Source: CAZAPG01 sp964486935 (GTDB lineage Bacteria; Chloroflexota; Anaerolineae; 4572-78; J111). Taken from it: a stretch of DNA of 64,000 nt. Position 1 is the first letter of the stretch. Every line of letters begins with the position of its first letter. The notes under the pieces are model-generated. The model saw nothing but the letters and a program-made list of their open reading frames with translations, had not been told where the DNA came from and ran no database searches. The DNA lies in NCBI GenBank assembly GCA_964486935.1, contig CAZAPG010000010.1, forward strand, positions 1 through 64,000. The letters are read 5' to 3'. The position numbers and the translations under genes are program-made. Positions 49,579-57,869 of this stretch are shown piece after piece.

Positions 49579-51719
49579 CGGCTGGAGACAGCCTCCACCG
49601 AATCTTTCAGAGCAATGGGCGCGTCAGCCTCAAATACCGCCACCTGCACCGATGGCGGAAGTAATTGCGCCTGTATTTCATTGGGGGTAAACAAATTTAG
49701 CTGTAACTCGGCGCTCTGGCCGGGTGTAATTTCGCCGGCATCAACCCAAACCTGAATCAGTTCGGGTTTGGCCTCAACTTCTTGCAGCGCCGGTAAGGGG
49801 CCGCTCAACAATAATTCCACCTCTGGCGGATTGACCGTTGCCGTAATGCCAGAAGTCAGGCCAATCAACTCAACCACGCGGGTGCTGACAATATCGCCGC
49901 TGCGCGGCGTGACTCTGGCCAGCACGGTTACGTTGCGCACCACGTTGCCATTACTATCCAGCGCCTGCATGCCCGCGGGCAAATCCAGCGGAACTTGAAT
50001 TTCCAGGTTGCCATAGGCCTGGCTCACGTTAACGGGCACGGTGTTCACAAAACCGCCCATTTCGGCAAGCTGGTCGGGGTTGCCTTGCAGGGTTACGCTG
50101 GCCGGCACTACGCTCAACCCGCTGAGCCAGTAACCGGCCGGGGGCGGGCCGCCAGGGACCGCCTGCACGCCCACATCACGGGCATTGGGGCGCTGTTGAA
50201 TAGATATATTGACCTGTACCTGCGCCGGCTCCAGGGTAACGCCCGCTACTTCGTGCCCGTCCTGGTCCAGGGCGCGCAGCGGGCGAAGCTCTTGCAACGA
50301 GGTTCCGGCATTAGCCAGCGAAATATCGGTGTGAATCCGGCTGACCTTTTCAACCAGCGGCGCCGGGCCAATAACCTGCACCTGCTGCGGCTGGGCTACC
50401 GGCTCGCCAATAACTTTGTAAGCAGGCGAGAGTGTTTGCGGGTTGGGCAGGTCAACCATCACCAGCAGGGTGCGGCTAATCACTTCAACCAGTTCCAAAT
50501 CCAGGGTCGGTGGGTCTACCGCTAAAATTCTAACTTGCGGCGCGCCGGAGTTTACCTGAATCAGCTGATGATGCAACCCCGGCGATTTACCCTTAAAAGA
50601 GAGCGCAGCTTGAAAGCTGCCGGGCCGCAGCGTGGGCCGAACATCGGCGGTGGTTTGCACAACAGCCGAAACCGTAGCCGGTAAGGGCGTTAGCAGGGTA
50701 GTGCCGGGCGGCAGGTCAACAGCGCGCAGCGGAATATTCTCCACCCGAAAGCGCTGGGCCGGGTTGGTTTGTTCAACCACAAAAGACCACATTGCCAGCC
50801 CCAGCAAAATAGAAACCAGAAATAACCCTCCGTATGTAAAGAACGTTTGCAAACCTTGCCAGCGCCAAAAGCGCCAGCCCTGATAAGCGGCAAGGCCGCT
50901 TCTATTAGTCTCAAGCCCAGGTTGGGTGGGGGGCGTGTAAAAATTTAACAGGTGCTCGCGGAGTTTGGTTCTGTTGAGCTTGCGCATCAGGCGGCCATAC
51001 TGGGCCACAGAAATAGAGCCGGTTTCTTCGCTAACCACCACAATCAGGCCGTCACATTTTTCGCTTAACCCCACCGCCGCCCGGTGACGGGTACCGAGTC
51101 GCCTTTCGGCCGGCAGCGGGTCCTGGGTAAGCGGCAGCACGCAACCGGCGGCTACCACCCGGTCTTCGCGCACAATCACCGCGCCATCGTGCAGCGGCGT
51201 GCCGGGGTAAAAAACAGATTGAACCAGCTCGCTGGTAAGCTGCCCGTCAAAGGGGATGCCGGTTTCAATGACCTCTTGCAGCGAGTCGCTGCCTTCCAGC
51301 ACAATCAGCGCCCCGGTTTTGCTGTTTGACAACCCCTCAACCGCGTGCGATAAGGCCGAGATGACTCTTTCGGCCTTGGTTTGGCGCACGGCCCGCCCCA
51401 GGCCGGTATTGCGCCCCAGCCGCTCCAGCAAACGGCGCAATTCCGGCTGAAAGATAATGGGCGTACCCACCAAAATAGCCATCAACGAGACGCGAATCAA
51501 CCAATCAAAAGTAGGCAGGGGCAGTAAAATGGTAACAATTAACAGCACGGCGCACAAAGCCAGCGTGCCGCGCAGTAAAAAGCCCGCCCTGCTGCGGTGC
51601 ATCAGGTGCAGTAACAGAAAAAAAGCGGTGGTAACCAATAGCAAATCAAGGCCCTCTATCCAGGTGAGGCCGGAGAGTCTAAACATTGCATCGGCATATA
51701 GCGATTGCAAAGAAAACAT
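49575..51719 (-). CDS. Diadenylate cyclase fused to YbbR repeats (CdaA-CdaR fusion)
   Basis: Protein of 714 residues. Three N-terminal transmembrane helices (about 22-95) precede a DisA_N cyclase domain (about 105-255) with the catalytic LHDGAVIV and GTRHRAAVG motifs, so c-di-AMP synthesis is expected. A fourth transmembrane helix (about 290-315) leads to three or four extracellular YbbR-type domains (about 330-700), seen in repeated hydrophobic strand patterns with VPVNVSQAYGNLEIQV and similar. In Firmicutes these parts are separate proteins, CdaA and its regulator CdaR; here they are one chain. GGAG lies five bases before the ATG. Confidence 0.93.
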   Translation of the reverse strand: MFSLQSLYADAMFRLSGLTWIEGLDLLLVTTAFFLLLHLMHRSRAGFLLRGTLALCAVLLIVTILLPLPTFDWLIRVSLMAILVGTPIIFQPELRRLLERLGRNTGLGRAVRQTKAERVISALSHAVEGLSNSKTGALIVLEGSDSLQEVIETGIPFDGQLTSELVQSVFYPGTPLHDGAVIVREDRVVAAGCVLPLTQDPLPAERRLGTRHRAAVGLSEKCDGLIVVVSEETGSISVAQYGRLMRKLNRTKLREHLLNFYTPPTQPGLETNRSGLAAYQGWRFWRWQGLQTFFTYGGLFLVSILLGLAMWSFVVEQTNPAQRFRVENIPLRAVDLPPGTTLLTPLPATVSAVVQTTADVRPTLRPGSFQAALSFKGKSPGLHHQLIQVNSGAPQVRILAVDPPTLDLELVEVISRTLLVMVDLPNPQTLSPAYKVIGEPVAQPQQVQVIGPAPLVEKVSRIHTDISLANAGTSLQELRPLRALDQDGHEVAGVTLEPAQVQVNISIQQRPNARDVGVQAVPGGPPPAGYWLSGLSVVPASVTLQGNPDQLAEMGGFVNTVPVNVSQAYGNLEIQVPLDLPAGMQALDSNGNVVRNVTVLARVTPRSGDIVSTRVVELIGLTSGITATVNPPEVELLLSGPLPALQEVEAKPELIQVWVDAGEITPGQSAELQLNLFTPNEIQAQLLPPSVQVAVFEADAPIALKDSVEAVSSR

Positions 51720-51781
51720 GCCAACTCCTAATAGTTTCTTGATAACCCTAACGCGGACAAGCCACCTTCAGTCAAACAGGA

Positions 51782-51876
51782 ACACAGAGATGCGCAGAGA
51801 TTTCGCCAAGATACACAGAGATTTTATTATTTTTCCTCGGCGTGCCTCTGTATTTTCTCAGTGAATCTCTGCGTAA
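51782..51876. repeat. CACAGAG imperfect palindromic repeat, copy 3
   Basis: The left arm has ACACAGAGATGCGCAGAGAT and ATACACAGAG, then an AT-rich spacer (ATTTTATTATTTTTC), then a right arm with GTGCCTCTGTATTTTCTCA and GAATCTCTGCG. Confidence 0.65.
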
Positions 51877-51945
51877 CAAATTTTCTTGGTCAAAAAACAG
51901 GAATTCAATTGATAAGATACTAACGGTATGTTCCTGGTTACGTCT

Positions 51946-51977
51946 CACGCGCCACGTTCTACGTTGCCTGGCGCGTG
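51946..51977. repeat. ACGTG-family hairpin
   Basis: CACGCGCCA and TGGCGCGTG form a perfect 9-bp stem around CGTTCTACGTTGCC. The ACGTTGCC loop is shared with the repeat upstream of tex. Confidence 0.65.
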
Positions 51978-52087
51978 GAACGAGTTCAAAAAATCCCTTT
52001 TATTATACGAGGGCCGTGCCCTAACCCTTCACCCCAAAAAGCAGGGACTACAGGCGTATGTGGCTAAAGTAACGTTGTAAAATTGTG

Positions 52088-52116
52088 TTGACGATGCTGT
52101 GGATTGGCGGTATACT
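52088..52116 (+). promoter_or_regulatory. Promoter of the GH3-like gene
   Basis: TTGACG, a 17-base spacer and TATACT, about 35 bases before the ATG. Confidence 0.7.
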
Positions 52117-52150
52117 TTCCGCACACTTCACTATTTAGAAAGAAGTTTTG

Positions 52151-55129
52151 ATGACATTTATTTCCAGAAAAACTCCTGTTCATATCCTGGTGCTTCTGCT
52201 CTTCCTGGTCATCTTAATTTCAGGCAATCCGGTTGAAGCTCAAGATAGCGGCGCGGAGTCAGACCCGGCAGTTGAGGCCGTTTTTAATGCGCTCACCCCC
52301 AGCGAGCGGGTGGGGCAATTGTTTATGGTTTCTTTTGATGGCAACCAGGTTGACCCCGCCTCAAATATTGCCGAACTGATTCAAGTATACCGGGTTGGCG
52401 GCGTTGTTATTTCGGCGCAAAACCAAAATTTTATCAATGGGCTAAACACCCCGGCTCAAATGTTAAGCCTGAACAACCGGTTGCAAGCCCTGGCCCAACA
52501 ACCCCCGGCCCTAACCCCAGAAGAAAATGCAAATATCGACACCTCGGTAACAACCCCTACTATTACAACAACCCTGACCGAAACCGTAACCTACAACCCT
52601 GTTCCCCTGTTTATTGCCCTCAATCACGAAGGAGATGGTTTTCCCTACACCCAAATTAGAAGCGGCATGGTTGACATCCCTAACCCAATGGCCCTGGGGG
52701 CTACCTGGAACGTGGAGTACGCCCAACAGGTAGGGCAGGTGGTGGGGCATGATTTGGCCTTGTTGGGGGTCAACATGCTGTTTGGCCCCTCGCTCGATGT
52801 GCTCGATAACCCCCGGCTGGATCGGGGAAATACCCTGGGGACGCGCACTTTTGGCGGCCATCCTTATTGGGTGGGGGAAATGGGGCAGGCCTATATCCGG
52901 GGGGTACACCAGGGCAGCCAGGGACAACTCATTACCATTGCCAAGCATTTTCCCGGCTTTGGCAGCAGCGACCGCCAAATTAATCAGGGCGTGCCAACTA
53001 TCCTGAAATCTTTGGATGATTTGCGCCGGCGAGAACTTTTGCCCTTCTTTAAAGTGATGAACATATCTGCCCCAACCCCCGATGGTATCACCGATGGTTT
53101 GATGACCGCGCACGTTCGTTATCAGGGGTTGCAGGGCAACGTGCCCCTAAGCCTGGATGCCAGAAATTTGCCGGCTATTTTAGCCTTAAAAGAGATTGCC
53201 CCCTGGCGAAACGCCGGCGGCCTGGTGGTTAGCGCGCCGTTGGGCGTGCCGGCAGCCCTGGAAGGTGTTGCCGCCGGCAGAGACAACTTTCCCGCCCGGC
53301 GGCTGGCCCAGGATGCGCTGCTGGCCGGCAGCGATATTTTGCTGCTGCAAGATTTTGCCTTTGATAATGACCCCCAGGCCGAAATGGCAAATATTGCCAA
53401 TGCTATCTCATTTTTTCAAGAAAAATACAACACCGACCCCAACTTTAAAGCCGTGGTCGACCGGGCCGTTAAGCGCATTATCAAAACCAAACTAAAAATC
53501 TACGGCCAGGATTTGTTTAACGCCAATACGCAGCAACCGGCGGATAATTTGGATGAAATTGGCAATATCAATATAGATTTGGGCCAAATTGCTCAGGCCG
53601 GCGTTACGCTGATTACGCCGCCCACCCGCCGGGGCCTGAGACCTCTGCCCGACCCGCCCCAACCCGGCGAGTCGTTGCTGATTGTTTCTGATGACCGGCT
53701 GGGCCAGGATTGCTCTACCTGCCCAACCTTTCCTTTAATTGAAACAAACGCCCTGGAAAACACATTGCTTCAACTTTTTGGGCCTAACGCTACCGGCCAG
53801 ATTCAACCGGAGCAAATTGTCAGCCTGAGTTTTACCCAATTGAAAAATTTTCTGTCAGAAGAAAGCCCCGCAGAAAGTTCCGAAAGTGTTGAAAATTCCG
53901 AAGAACCCGCTGAAGCCGAAAACACAAACCTTACCAGAGCCGAAATTGAAACCCTGATTCGAGAGGCCGACTGGATAATATTTGCCATGCTCAACATCGA
54001 TACCGAAGCCGCGCCCCAATCAGATGCGGTTAGAGTGCTGTTGCGCAGCCGGTACGAGGAAATTAGAAACAAAAAGCTGGTGCTGTTTGCCTTCAACGCC
54101 CCCTATTTTTTAGACGAAACCGAAATTAGCCAGTTGACGGCCTATTACGGCTTTTATAGCAAAACCCAGGCTTATCTGGAAACCGCGGCCCGATTGTTAT
54201 TTCAACAATTTGAGCCAACCGGGGCGTCGCCGGTTACTATTCCGGCGATTGGGCCGCTAGACCTCAGCCCCGACCCGGCCCAAACGATTGATTTAATTCC
54301 CGTTCACAAAATCGACACGTCGGGCAATATTATCCCTATCGTTTCTGTGCCTGAGCCGGGCGCTTCTATAGATTTAGAAGTGGGTGAAGGCATTTTGTTT
54401 AGAACCAGCGAGATTACCGATAGAAACGATAACCCGGTGCCCGATGGCACGCTGGTTGATTTTTTCAGGTTTTATCCCCTCGAAGGGCTATCGCTGGAAC
54501 CGCTTCAATCCAGAACAATCAATGGCGTGGCCGAAACCACAATTATCAAAGAACGGGACACGCCGTTGCAGGTGCGGGCTTCCAGCAACCTGGCGGTAGA
54601 TTCGGTAACGTTTAATATTGGCCCCGGTATTGTAGACACCCCCACCCCCACCCCCACCCCTACCCCCACCTCTACCGAGACGCCCACGCCAACCGCTACC
54701 CCCACCGAAACCCCCACGCCGGTAATTATTGTGGCGACTCCCACCCCGGTCATTGAACCCGAACCAACCCCTCCGGCTGCCAGCCTGCCGCCGGGCGCAA
54801 GCAGGCCCATCAATATTATTGATTTGACTTACTCGCTGTTGGGCATGATCCTGATTGGAGCGATTGCCTTTACGTTGGGCAGCGACCGTTTTTCTTTAGA
54901 GGAGCGGATTCGCCCGGCTTTGGTGGCTATTGCGGTTGGGCTGGTGGGGTACATTTTGTTTGCCATTGTGGCCATGATGTCGCCCCAATCCGGTTATTTG
55001 CGCACCATCGTTGAGCAAAACGCAACCGGGCATTGGGTAGCCCCGCTAATTAGTTTGTTGTTTGCCATTGGGGGCATGGCAATTTGGTATTTGAAACCGG
55101 GCCGGGTTTTTTGGAAGAATGTTAGATAA
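52151..55129 (+). CDS. Membrane-anchored GH3-like protein lacking catalytic residues
   Basis: Protein of about 992 residues with a signal peptide (about 10-30). The GH3 N-terminal barrel region (about 40-440) contains IAKHFPGFGSSD where NagZ-type enzymes have KHFPGHG followed by the catalytic Asp-His, and GLVVSAPLGVPAAL (near 360) where they have the nucleophile SDDL. Both the His and the Asp are replaced, so glycosidase activity is unlikely. A middle region (about 440-700) and an Ig-like domain (about 720-830) follow, then a Thr/Pro linker (about 833-870) and three C-terminal transmembrane helices. ATG 52151 is preferred over TTG 52148. It may be a cell-wall-binding or sensory pseudo-enzyme. 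Confidence 0.88.
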   Translation: MTFISRKTPVHILVLLLFLVILISGNPVEAQDSGAESDPAVEAVFNALTPSERVGQLFMVSFDGNQVDPASNIAELIQVYRVGGVVISAQNQNFINGLNTPAQMLSLNNRLQALAQQPPALTPEENANIDTSVTTPTITTTLTETVTYNPVPLFIALNHEGDGFPYTQIRSGMVDIPNPMALGATWNVEYAQQVGQVVGHDLALLGVNMLFGPSLDVLDNPRLDRGNTLGTRTFGGHPYWVGEMGQAYIRGVHQGSQGQLITIAKHFPGFGSSDRQINQGVPTILKSLDDLRRRELLPFFKVMNISAPTPDGITDGLMTAHVRYQGLQGNVPLSLDARNLPAILALKEIAPWRNAGGLVVSAPLGVPAALEGVAAGRDNFPARRLAQDALLAGSDILLLQDFAFDNDPQAEMANIANAISFFQEKYNTDPNFKAVVDRAVKRIIKTKLKIYGQDLFNANTQQPADNLDEIGNINIDLGQIAQAGVTLITPPTRRGLRPLPDPPQPGESLLIVSDDRLGQDCSTCPTFPLIETNALENTLLQLFGPNATGQIQPEQIVSLSFTQLKNFLSEESPAESSESVENSEEPAEAENTNLTRAEIETLIREADWIIFAMLNIDTEAAPQSDAVRVLLRSRYEEIRNKKLVLFAFNAPYFLDETEISQLTAYYGFYSKTQAYLETAARLLFQQFEPTGASPVTIPAIGPLDLSPDPAQTIDLIPVHKIDTSGNIIPIVSVPEPGASIDLEVGEGILFRTSEITDRNDNPVPDGTLVDFFRFYPLEGLSLEPLQSRTINGVAETTIIKERDTPLQVRASSNLAVDSVTFNIGPGIVDTPTPTPTPTPTSTETPTPTATPTETPTPVIIVATPTPVIEPEPTPPAASLPPGASRPINIIDLTYSLLGMILIGAIAFTLGSDRFSLEERIRPALVAIAVGLVGYILFAIVAMMSPQSGYLRTIVEQNATGHWVAPLISLLFAIGGMAIWYLKPGRVFWKNVR

Positions 55130-55146
55130 AAAAGGGGCAAACAGGC

Positions 55147-56199
55147 TCAGGGGTTAATTTCGCTAATGGGATTAGACAACTCTACCCCGGCCTCATTTTG
55201 TGATGAGGAGACGCCGGGGGTAAACGTCAAAATAATAGCCAGGGTCAGCAGGGCGGTAATCAAGGCCAGCAATACCCTGTTTCGCCAAAAAGCAAAGCGC
55301 CAGCCGTTGGTAATTCTGCCATTGATAACAATGGGCGCGTTGGCTAACAACTCTTTTTTGAATTGTTGGATGCTTTCTGGGCGCTCTTCTGGGTGCAGGC
55401 CCAGGGCATGCAAAACCGCCTGTTCGGTTTGGGGCGATACAGCCGGATTAATCTCTCTAATGCTCAAGGGAGTCTGTTGTCTGGCTCTGATGTAGCGTGT
55501 TTTCGCATCGGAGGGCGGCTCGTTGGTTAACAAATGATACAGGGTAGCCCCCACCGAGTAAATATCGGAGCGCACATCGGTATGACCCGTATCGCCGCCA
55601 ATTTGCTCAAGCGGGGCGTATTGAATAGTTGCCCGGCCTTGCAAAACTGTAATAGTTCTATTATCATCAGGCAGCAGCAGTTTGACCAGGCCAAAGTCAA
55701 CCAGTTTGATAGTGCCGTTTGGCGTTAGCTTTATGTTTGAGGGTTTGATATCGCGGTGCAAAACGGGCGGGTTCTGTTGATGCAAGTAGGCCAGCGCGTC
55801 AATAAGCTGCTCGGCCCAGGCAAGCACCTGCTCTTCGGGGATGAAGGTTCCCTTATGTCGCGCGTTCTCGATAAGCTCTCGCAAATCCTGGCCGGGCACA
55901 AAATCCATAACCAGATAATTGCGCCCGTTAAACAGAAAGAAGTCGGACACTTTGGGCAAATTGGCATGGTCAAGCCGAGCCAAAACGCTGGCCTCGCGGT
56001 GAAAAGCGGCCTGCGACTGCTCTTGATATTCTTTAGACGCGTTGGCGTCGGGGATAACTTCTTTGATGGCGCACAAGCGCCCTTCCAGGCGTAAATCTTC
56101 GGCCTGATAAATAGCGCCCATACCCCCCTGACCCACCAGGTCTAATATTCTATACCGGGACCACAAAATGGCGCCGGGGTTGAGTACATCTAACGACAT
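55147..56199 (-). CDS. Ser/Thr protein kinase with C-terminal transmembrane helix
   Basis: Protein of about 350 residues. The kinase domain (about 12-275) has LVGQGGMGAIYQAEDL, the Lys in CAIKEV, VLHRDIKPSNIKL and LVDFGLVKLL, all intact. A short linker leads to one C-terminal transmembrane helix (about 312-332; VLLALITALLTLAIILTF) and a short outer tail. ATG 56199 follows GAGGAG. It is divergent from an FHA-winged-helix regulator, which is a good candidate substrate. Confidence 0.9.
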   Translation of the reverse strand: MSLDVLNPGAILWSRYRILDLVGQGGMGAIYQAEDLRLEGRLCAIKEVIPDANASKEYQEQSQAAFHREASVLARLDHANLPKVSDFFLFNGRNYLVMDFVPGQDLRELIENARHKGTFIPEEQVLAWAEQLIDALAYLHQQNPPVLHRDIKPSNIKLTPNGTIKLVDFGLVKLLLPDDNRTITVLQGRATIQYAPLEQIGGDTGHTDVRSDIYSVGATLYHLLTNEPPSDAKTRYIRARQQTPLSIREINPAVSPQTEQAVLHALGLHPEERPESIQQFKKELLANAPIVINGRITNGWRFAFWRNRVLLALITALLTLAIILTFTPGVSSSQNEAGVELSNPISEINP

Positions 56200-56280
56200 A
56201 TCTCTACTTCTCCTCAAAAGACACTCGCCGGCATCAGGACTTGTTTAATTGAAGCTGATACAGGAACATGTCTTATAATT

Positions 56281-56309
56281 AGCTTAGTCTAATAGAGTTG
56301 TTCTGTCAA
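56281..56309 (-). promoter_or_regulatory. Candidate promoter of the divergent kinase
   Basis: On the minus strand a perfect TTGACA (56309-56304), a 17-base spacer and TAAGCT (56286-56281). The -10 is weak. Confidence 0.4.
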
Positions 56310-56349
56310 AAGAGATTATAGCCTGTGGCATTCTGCGGAGGTGAAAGCC

Positions 56350-57003
56350 ATGTCTGGCAGAGAAGTGGCTATTTTACTGGTTCAGGAAGGGAATAGCCCT
56401 AAAAGTCAATGGCCGCTGGCCAAAGCCAGCAATGTTATTGGCCGAGAAACCGATAGCGATATTCAAATTGACGACCGGCAGGTATCGCGGCAACACGCCG
56501 AAATAGCTTATCAAAACAATATCTATACCATTAGAGATATGGGTAGTAAAAATGGCACTTTTTTGAATGGCCGGCCCATCACTACCGAGCCGCAGCCCAT
56601 AAGAAACGGCGATGAAATAGGCATTGCCCTGTGCGCCAAACTAACCTTTGTGGCCGAGGATGCTACCGCTCCGGCAATTTATTACCCCCGGCAAGACCCC
56701 GGCTTAAGAATGGATTTGGCCGCCCGGCGCGTATGGGTGATGGGCCGCGAAGTTGACCCGCCTCTTTCGCTGGCGCAATATAGTTTGTTAGAACTATTAT
56801 ATAATAACGCCGGCAACATTGTTTCCAGAGATGCGGTGGTTAGTACCGTCTGGTCTGATGAAGAGGCCGACGGCGTTTCTGAGCAGGCCATTGACGCGTT
56901 GGCCAGGCGTCTGCGTGAGCGGATTGCCGAAATAGACCCCGATAACAAATATGTTGAAACCGTTCGCGGCCACGGCTTTCGGTTAAATTTGGTTGAAAAG
57001 TAG
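56350..57003 (+). CDS. FHA domain fused to OmpR-type winged-helix DNA-binding domain
   Basis: Protein of about 217 residues. The FHA domain (about 5-100) has VIGRETDSDIQIDD, VSRQHAEIAYQ and MGSKNGTFLNGRPI, all the phosphothreonine-binding residues. The C-terminal Trans_reg_C winged helix (about 115-215) has LSLAQYSLLELLYNNAGNIVS, IDALARRLRERI and VETVRGHGFRLN. ATG 56350 has GGAGGTG seven bases upstream, preferred over GTG 56341. An FHA-controlled DNA-binding protein next to a kinase implies direct phospho-threonine control of transcription. Confidence 0.92.
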   Translation: MSGREVAILLVQEGNSPKSQWPLAKASNVIGRETDSDIQIDDRQVSRQHAEIAYQNNIYTIRDMGSKNGTFLNGRPITTEPQPIRNGDEIGIALCAKLTFVAEDATAPAIYYPRQDPGLRMDLAARRVWVMGREVDPPLSLAQYSLLELLYNNAGNIVSRDAVVSTVWSDEEADGVSEQAIDALARRLRERIAEIDPDNKYVETVRGHGFRLNLVEK

Positions 57004-57059
57004 GAGCGAGGCAAGCCGAAAAAACTTTCTCGCTGGAAATTATTATTGCGCAAAATTAC

Positions 57060-57084
57060 AAGGTGTCCGTAAGCCGGGCACCTT
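57060..57084 (+). other. Hairpin in the leader of the PuuD-like gene
   Basis: AAGGTG/CACCTT with inner CC/GG pairs forms a hairpin about 20 bases before the ATG of the hydrolase gene. No long T tract follows. It could be a weak terminator for the FHA gene or a leader structure. Confidence 0.4.
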
Positions 57085-57106
57085 AATTTATGGAGAAAAG
57101 ATAACC

Positions 57107-57862
57107 ATGACTCAAATTCGTCCGCTTATTGGCATTTCGTGCCGGCCAGATATTAGCGGCCTTTACCCAAAACGGCCTGTCAATGCCCAAAACCAATCCT
57201 ACTCTAACGCGGTTATTCAGGCCGGTGGAATTCCAATTTTGATTCCGGTAGAAGTGACCGGCGAGATGTTAAAAGATGCGCTTAACCGGGTCGATGGATT
57301 GATTTTTTGCGGCGGCGGCGATATTGACCCTGTGTTTTATAATGAACCGCCGCTGGTAGATAACCTGGCTACCATCCAAAAAGAGCGAGATGTTTACGAA
57401 TTGGCCTTAATGCGGCTGGCGCTTGAAACTCAAAAACCGTTTTTGGCTATTTGCCGGGGGATTCAAATAATGAATGTTGCCGCCGGCGGTAATTTGTATC
57501 AGGATATTTACAGCCAGTATCCTCAAGCCAGGCGTCACGATTACTACTATCAAGATGACCGCTTGCCGCGCAATTATATTGCCCACGAGGTGCGGTTAGA
57601 TGAGTCCTCTTTACTCAGCCGGATTGTGGGCGCAAATACGGTGGCAGTAAACAGCCTGCATCATCAGGCGGCAAAAGAGATTGGCTCAACGTTAAAAGCT
57701 GTGGGCTACGCTGATGATGGCGTGATAGAGGCCCTGGAAGCGCCGGGGCATCCTTTTGGGCTGGGCGTGCAGTGGCACCCGGAAGAGTTGGTCACAGAGC
57801 ACGATTCGGCCCGCAAAATATTTGCCGCTTTCATCGAGGCGTCGCGCAATGGGCATATGTAG
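57107..57862 (+). CDS. Gamma-glutamyl-gamma-aminobutyrate hydrolase family protein (PuuD-like)
   Basis: Class I glutamine amidotransferase-like hydrolase of 251 residues. The nucleophile Cys is in FLAICRGIQIMNVAAGG and the His-x-Glu in GVQWHPEEL; GLIFCGGGDIDPVFY is the N-terminal signature of the PuuD branch. It should hydrolyse gamma-glutamyl amides, such as gamma-glutamyl-GABA in putrescine breakdown, but no other polyamine genes are near. ATG 57107 follows GGAG. It converges with the transporter gene. Confidence 0.9.
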   Translation: MTQIRPLIGISCRPDISGLYPKRPVNAQNQSYSNAVIQAGGIPILIPVEVTGEMLKDALNRVDGLIFCGGGDIDPVFYNEPPLVDNLATIQKERDVYELALMRLALETQKPFLAICRGIQIMNVAAGGNLYQDIYSQYPQARRHDYYYQDDRLPRNYIAHEVRLDESSLLSRIVGANTVAVNSLHHQAAKEIGSTLKAVGYADDGVIEALEAPGHPFGLGVQWHPEELVTEHDSARKIFAAFIEASRNGHM

Positions 57863-57869
57863 GCAGGGC

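Larger units (their letters stand above)
51720..52150. other. 431-base divergent spacer holding repeats and a promoter
   Basis: No gene. It contains a CACAGAG palindromic repeat (about 51782-51876), an ACGTG-family hairpin (51946-51977) and the promoter of the GH3-like gene (52088-52116). Confidence 0.6.

Noticed and set aside
54640..54725. Tandem CCCACCCCCAC-type repeats
   Set aside because: They encode a Thr/Pro-rich linker in the GH3-like protein, as do similar tracts at 15600-15730 and 18390-18470 in the kinases.
52151..55129. Active beta-N-acetylhexosaminidase (nagZ)
   Set aside because: The nucleophile and Asp-His motifs are both replaced, so the symbol was not used.
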